A stretch of DNA of 64,000 nucleotides from Blautia glucerasea (lineage in GTDB: Bacteria > Bacillota > Clostridia > Lachnospirales > Lachnospiraceae): the NCBI RefSeq assembly GCF_020537505.1, contig NZ_JAJBMO010000007.1, positions 1-64,000 of the forward strand, in the 5' to 3' direction. This document shows positions 60,559-64,000 of this stretch, piece after piece. The notes under the pieces are model-generated. The model searched no databases. It had not been told where the DNA came from and saw only the letters and a program-made list of their open reading frames with translations. How positions within the stretch are numbered: position 1 is the stretch's first letter; the number at the start of each line of letters is the position of its first letter. A program made the position numbers and the translations under genes.

Positions 60559-61290
60559 ATGGGTAAGTTTGATGAAATTGGACAGGGCGGATTTGATCCA
60601 GTTGGTGGACAGGGATATTGTGTTGATATTGCCATGCTTATTGATGCAACTGGCAGTATGTCCCCGATCATTAATGAGGTAAAAGAGAATGCAATGGCTT
60701 TTTGCGCCAAATTTCATGAGGCAATGGAAGCATCTGGAAAGAATGTTGATGAACTCCGTATTAAGGTGATCCCATTCCGCGATTATGCATATGATGGAGA
60801 TCAGGCAATGAAGGAGTCTGGCTTTTTCTCTTTACCGGAACAGAATGATGCATTTAGAGATTATGTGAGTTCTATCACTGCAACAGGCGGTGGTGATGAA
60901 CCTGAAAGTGCACTTGAGGCAATGGCACTGGCTATGCGCTCCGATTGGACGACCAAGGGTGCGAAGAGACGTCATGTTATTCTCGTATTCACAGATGCGT
61001 CTGCAGTTCCGTTAAAAGAATCCAACAGAACTAAAAGTGAATATTATCCAGAGAATATGCCAGCTGATCTGGCAGAGCTTGGTGATATGTGGAGTGGATG
61101 TACTCAGGAACTGGGCGGAATGCCGGATGAACAATCTGCAAGGCTTGTTCTTTTTGCTCCTAATGTAAAGCCCTGGTGTGATATGCAGGTATGGAATAAT
61201 GTCTGGGTATCTTTCTCAAAGGCTGGAGCCGGTTTGAGCGAGATTGATACCGGTATGGCTATCAATCTTCTGGTTGCTTCAGTTTATTAA
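60559..61290 (+). CDS. von Willebrand factor A (vWA) domain protein
   Basis: 243 residues from ATG 60559 behind AGGGAGG. A single vWA fold fills the protein: DIAMLIDATGSMSPI is the metal-ion-dependent adhesion site (D-x-T-G-S variant), TATGGGDEPES the second part, and VILVFTDASAVP the third. There is no signal peptide, so it works inside the cell. It leads a set with a PP2C-type phosphatase and a kinase-like gene. The same trio (vWA, PP2C, kinase) recurs in systems linked to tellurite resistance, stress signalling and some phage defence loci; the role here is open. Confidence 0.85.
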   Translation: MGKFDEIGQGGFDPVGGQGYCVDIAMLIDATGSMSPIINEVKENAMAFCAKFHEAMEASGKNVDELRIKVIPFRDYAYDGDQAMKESGFFSLPEQNDAFRDYVSSITATGGGDEPESALEAMALAMRSDWTTKGAKRRHVILVFTDASAVPLKESNRTKSEYYPENMPADLAELGDMWSGCTQELGGMPDEQSARLVLFAPNVKPWCDMQVWNNVWVSFSKAGAGLSEIDTGMAINLLVASVY

Positions 61291-61362
61291 GCCAGGCGAT
61301 CAATAATTAATATATTTATATTAGCTGCGTATTGTTGTGCGCAAAGATGTGAATGTTTGATT

Positions 61363-61402
61363 AAGGGCAGGACAATAAATCTATCCTGCCCTTTTGCGTT
61401 TT
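61363..61402 (+). terminator. Terminator inside the vWA-PP2C operon
   Basis: AAGGGCAGGA and TCCTGCCCTT pair perfectly around an 11-base loop; TTTTGCGTTTTT follows. It lies between the vWA and PP2C genes, so either the PP2C gene relies on read-through or the promoter is elsewhere. A partial terminator would set vWA levels above the rest. Confidence 0.75.
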
Positions 61403-61419
61403 TGTAGGAGGAAAAACAG

Positions 61420-63591
61420 ATGTTGCAGATGCGAGTGTATAGTGAACGTACCAGTGCAATTAACGGCATAATAACAAATGTTGGGGAAGATGCGCATCCT
61501 TTTGTTAATAATGCAGGAATGTTTGTGGCAGATGGAATGGGCGGCAGCGCTGGCGTTCCCATACTCAGATTTGATGAGAGATGCTTCGATGAAGACACTC
61601 TGTCCAAAATGCTTTGTGATTACTTTAGTTTTAATTCTGCTGAGGACAAAGAAGAATTTTGCGCCTATTCTAAAGAAAACTTTTCAAGCCTTTCAAATCC
61701 TGTAATGAAAGAGTTCTATAGAAATCCAACTGGAAATATATTGCGCTTAAAGAAAAGCGGATATGTAGGTTCGCATGTATTAGGTGCTGTTTTTGCCGCA
61801 ATGCTGATCCATTTAGCATCAAGCAATAACTATTCACAGTTGGATGTTTCATCATGGAAAGAAACTGTAGAGAAATACAAAGATAGTATGTTTGAGCAGT
61901 ATAAAAAGGTTATTTCTGTTCTTGGCTCAGAATATGCCCGGGTAAGCCTGGACAAGATCGACTATTATGGAACCACCATGGCAGGGGTGTTTTTTAAGGA
62001 AAATGAAGATTCTGTAGACGCGATTTTTTTAAATTGTGGGGATTCCCGCAGCTATGTCTGGGATTCAAATGGCTTTAGACAGGCATGTGATGATCAGGGA
62101 AGAAATGGTGGTATGACAAGCCGGTTTAGTTTAGGAAAAGAGGTTAAAGTCAGGATTTCATGTGAAGTGCGAAATTATAAAAAACCCTGTTCCCTCTTTT
62201 GTATGACAGATGGATTTTATGGCGTTTTTGGAGGAAAAGATGGATTTCATTCAACACCTCTTTATATGGAAGGCTTTTTGATGAATGTGCTTAGTACCCA
62301 ATCGTCAATTGAAGATGCAGCATCCAGATTAAAGTCTGTATTTGATACAAAGGGTCAGATCGATGATAGTAATAGTATGGTGATGGCTTCCTTTGGTTAT
62401 AATACCTACGAAGAATTGAAAGCGGCTGCAAAGAACCGTATGGATCATATAAATAGAGAGTATTGCCTGACAAGTATGCCAGATGATTTTTTATTGGTCG
62501 ACTATAAAAAGATAGTTTCTGATCTACAGGAGGCTTCTGCTGACAGTATTAAACCATTATTAAAAGAGGCATATAAAGATGAAGGGGTTCGTTCATATTG
62601 TTTGACGCAGATCGATCAAATAGCAAATGCTGCAAAATACAAGCAGGAAATAAGAAGAATTGACGATAAAATTGCTGCTGTTAAAGAAAGTAATGGGGAA
62701 ATCAAAAAAACCTTGTATGTCATTGTCCAGCAAAATTTTACGGACTTTGAGGATATCGAAAGTGTAGGACAATCCATATTTACAAAATGGAAAAATAATG
62801 TTAAAGGTACAAGCCTGGAAGATGCCAGATATTATGGAAGGGAATTCTCCAGTGATTATCATTTTAGAGCCAAAACGATTGAGGGGCTTGGTGAAGAGCT
62901 GGCATCATTAACGAATAAAATTAAGGAGAAAACAGATTCTATAACAATTAATATTGAGGCACCATGGGTGAAAGCTGCAGAGGAAGAAACTTTGGCATGG
63001 GTTAGAACAACCAAGGAGGAGCTCAGCGAATCTTTTAGGCGCTTACAGGATAAATTATCAAATGTTGTGAAGTATAGTAAAAATCTTACAGAGGATCGTG
63101 AGAAATGGGAACAGATTAATAGTATACTTATGAATGATTATCTTGATAAGGGTGGTGAAAGTAGTCCGCAGAGGATAGTTGACAACTGGTTAAAGGATGC
63201 TTTCGTAATAGAGGATGCGATTATTGATACAACAATTCCTTCCGTAAGATTCGCCATCATTAAGCTGGTTAAGCAGTATCTGGAAAATCTTGAAGAGATA
63301 GAACAAATGGATATTGAGCGTGTACAGGCAGTGGAAATCGCTGCACGTAATTATTGGGAGGATAATTCCTGCAAGGATATCCATAAGCTTCTGAGAAATG
63401 ATAAATGCTTTGGATACAACACTTTATTGAAACAACAGATAATGGACACACTGGATCAGAACGAAGATCTTACAAAATATGAGAAGTTATCTCAGATGCA
63501 AAGTGAGGTTTTTGAACGATATCTGAAATTGCATTTATCTGAGACTAGTGAGGATAAAGTTTTTGATGTTGAGAAAAACGGATGGATGTAA
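61420..63591 (+). CDS. PP2C-type phosphatase with long coiled-coil tail
   Basis: 723 residues from ATG 61420 behind AGGAGG. The N-terminal ~330 residues form a PP2C domain: MFVADGMGGSAG, TTMAGVFF, NCGDSRSYVW, CMTDGFYGVF and DDSNSMVMASFG supply the metal Asp residues, so it should be active on phospho-Ser/Thr. A large insertion (about 60-150) splits the domain. The last ~390 residues are almost all helix with heptad character and no membrane part (KYKQEIRRIDDKIAAV, WVRTTKEELSESFRR), a likely oligomer or scaffold arm. It lies between the vWA gene and a kinase-like gene. Confidence 0.8.
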   Translation: MLQMRVYSERTSAINGIITNVGEDAHPFVNNAGMFVADGMGGSAGVPILRFDERCFDEDTLSKMLCDYFSFNSAEDKEEFCAYSKENFSSLSNPVMKEFYRNPTGNILRLKKSGYVGSHVLGAVFAAMLIHLASSNNYSQLDVSSWKETVEKYKDSMFEQYKKVISVLGSEYARVSLDKIDYYGTTMAGVFFKENEDSVDAIFLNCGDSRSYVWDSNGFRQACDDQGRNGGMTSRFSLGKEVKVRISCEVRNYKKPCSLFCMTDGFYGVFGGKDGFHSTPLYMEGFLMNVLSTQSSIEDAASRLKSVFDTKGQIDDSNSMVMASFGYNTYEELKAAAKNRMDHINREYCLTSMPDDFLLVDYKKIVSDLQEASADSIKPLLKEAYKDEGVRSYCLTQIDQIANAAKYKQEIRRIDDKIAAVKESNGEIKKTLYVIVQQNFTDFEDIESVGQSIFTKWKNNVKGTSLEDARYYGREFSSDYHFRAKTIEGLGEELASLTNKIKEKTDSITINIEAPWVKAAEEETLAWVRTTKEELSESFRRLQDKLSNVVKYSKNLTEDREKWEQINSILMNDYLDKGGESSPQRIVDNWLKDAFVIEDAIIDTTIPSVRFAIIKLVKQYLENLEEIEQMDIERVQAVEIAARNYWEDNSCKDIHKLLRNDKCFGYNTLLKQQIMDTLDQNEDLTKYEKLSQMQSEVFERYLKLHLSETSEDKVFDVEKNGWM

Positions 63592-63642
63592 AGCTGATTA
63601 GTTATATTGTCCATCGACTAAGTAAAGAAAGGTTATTAAATC

Positions 63643-64000
63643 ATGGCGAATATAATTGGATATACGATTAATTTTGAGGACATGAAATCAAGCACTTGCG
63701 GTATGATCGGCGTAGCTCAGAAAGATGGAAAAAAATATTTCTGTAAGAAATTTAATAATCCGGTTGAACCAGATAATAATGGAGCACTTAGCCCTAAAGC
63801 CAGGGCTAAGAATCAGGCTGCGTTTGACGAATTCAGAAGGAGAAAGACCAGAGTAAACCGTACTTTAAGAGACATAGCTGGATTAGGGGGAAATATTGTC
63901 TTTCCTATTGAAGAAACGGTATATGATCATCATTGGACTGAGTTTACAGAATACATAGAGGGAACCATGCCTGAGGACCGGTATTCAGAAGTGATCAGAG
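63643..64000 (+). CDS. Kinase-like protein, cut by window end
   Basis: The first 119 residues from ATG 63643 (AAAGAAAGG upstream) are in the window. INFEDMKSSTCGMIGVAQKD, then KKYFCKKFNNP fits the first strands of a protein kinase small lobe with the ATP-binding Lys, and a helix KARAKNQAAFDEFRRRKTRVN would be the C helix; VFPIEETVYDHHWTEFTEYI would be the hinge. The catalytic loop lies beyond the end. Position after vWA and PP2C genes supports a Ser/Thr kinase. Confidence 0.6.
   Translation, partial: MANIIGYTINFEDMKSSTCGMIGVAQKDGKKYFCKKFNNPVEPDNNGALSPKARAKNQAAFDEFRRRKTRVNRTLRDIAGLGGNIVFPIEETVYDHHWTEFTEYIEGTMPEDRYSEVIR

Noticed and set aside
1..64000. CRISPR arrays, rRNA and tRNA genes
   Set aside because: No regularly spaced repeats and no cloverleaf or rRNA-like stretches were seen by eye; a tRNA scan was not possible.

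Overview
The window looks like a chromosomal stretch of a low-GC anaerobic Firmicute, most likely a gut Lachnospiraceae (Blautia/Dorea/Ruminococcus-like). This is inferred from strong AGGAGG-type ribosome sites, many intrinsic terminators, a GEMM-I (c-di-GMP-I) riboswitch, short Clostridia-type small proteins and oxygen-independent enzymes. No rRNA or tRNA gene and no CRISPR array was seen, so the genus is not fixed by a marker.

Layout. 1-10 kb is accessory and decayed: an excisionase/multi-HTH/integrase module whose integrase is cut and joined to the tail of a GNAT acetyltransferase, a CPBP protease, a DUF4143 ATPase, a DUF1016 remnant, a MATE exporter, a broken IS66 transposase and scrambled integrase pieces. 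10-20 kb holds mixed core genes: a BIG2 surface protein, NUDIX, a LysR/LysE pair, LURP-one, MBL and VOC enzymes, AIM24, an XRE regulator and an AEC transporter. 20-27.6 kb carries a ROK-regulated sugar/polyol module (dehydrogenase plus GPH symporter) between two copies of a duplicated small-ORF block, then peptide deformylase and an ArsC/Spx-like protein. 27.7-37.5 kb is a cyclic-di-GMP signalling island: a CHASE-GGDEF cyclase, two hybrid histidine kinases, two c-di-GMP-I riboswitches and a membrane HD-GYP/GGDEF protein with an in-frame stop. 37.7-44.5 kb is a Ser/Thr signalling locus: a PP2C-like protein, an unknown 598-residue protein, and a kinase fused to a TIR-like domain, one membrane segment and a propeller-like region.

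44.6-52.6 kb is the most unusual part. It is a visibly AT-richer run of eight tightly packed genes: a nucleotidyltransferase, a NifD/NifE-like protein, a NifH-like ATPase, a TrpD-like phosphoribosyltransferase, a U32 Fe-S protein, PabA, PabB fused to an AroQ chorismate mutase domain, and a NifB-core radical SAM enzyme. There is no nifK, nifN or other nif gene. The set suggests a pathway that makes 4-amino-4-deoxychorismate (possibly its prephenate form), attaches phosphoribose, and reduces or modifies the product with a nitrogenase-like metalloenzyme. A methionyl-tRNA synthetase and an XRE-type regulator follow. The regulator's promoter is nearly identical to the promoter in front of the eight-gene run, which points to common control.

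56-64 kb holds a RelA/SpoT-like hydrolase with two TGS domains, then a PqqD-like/M50 protease with a small membrane protein, a TatD hydrolase and a 21-residue peptide gene (possible peptide natural product cassette). Last comes a second Ser/Thr signalling locus (vWA, PP2C with coiled-coil tail, kinase-like gene running off the end).
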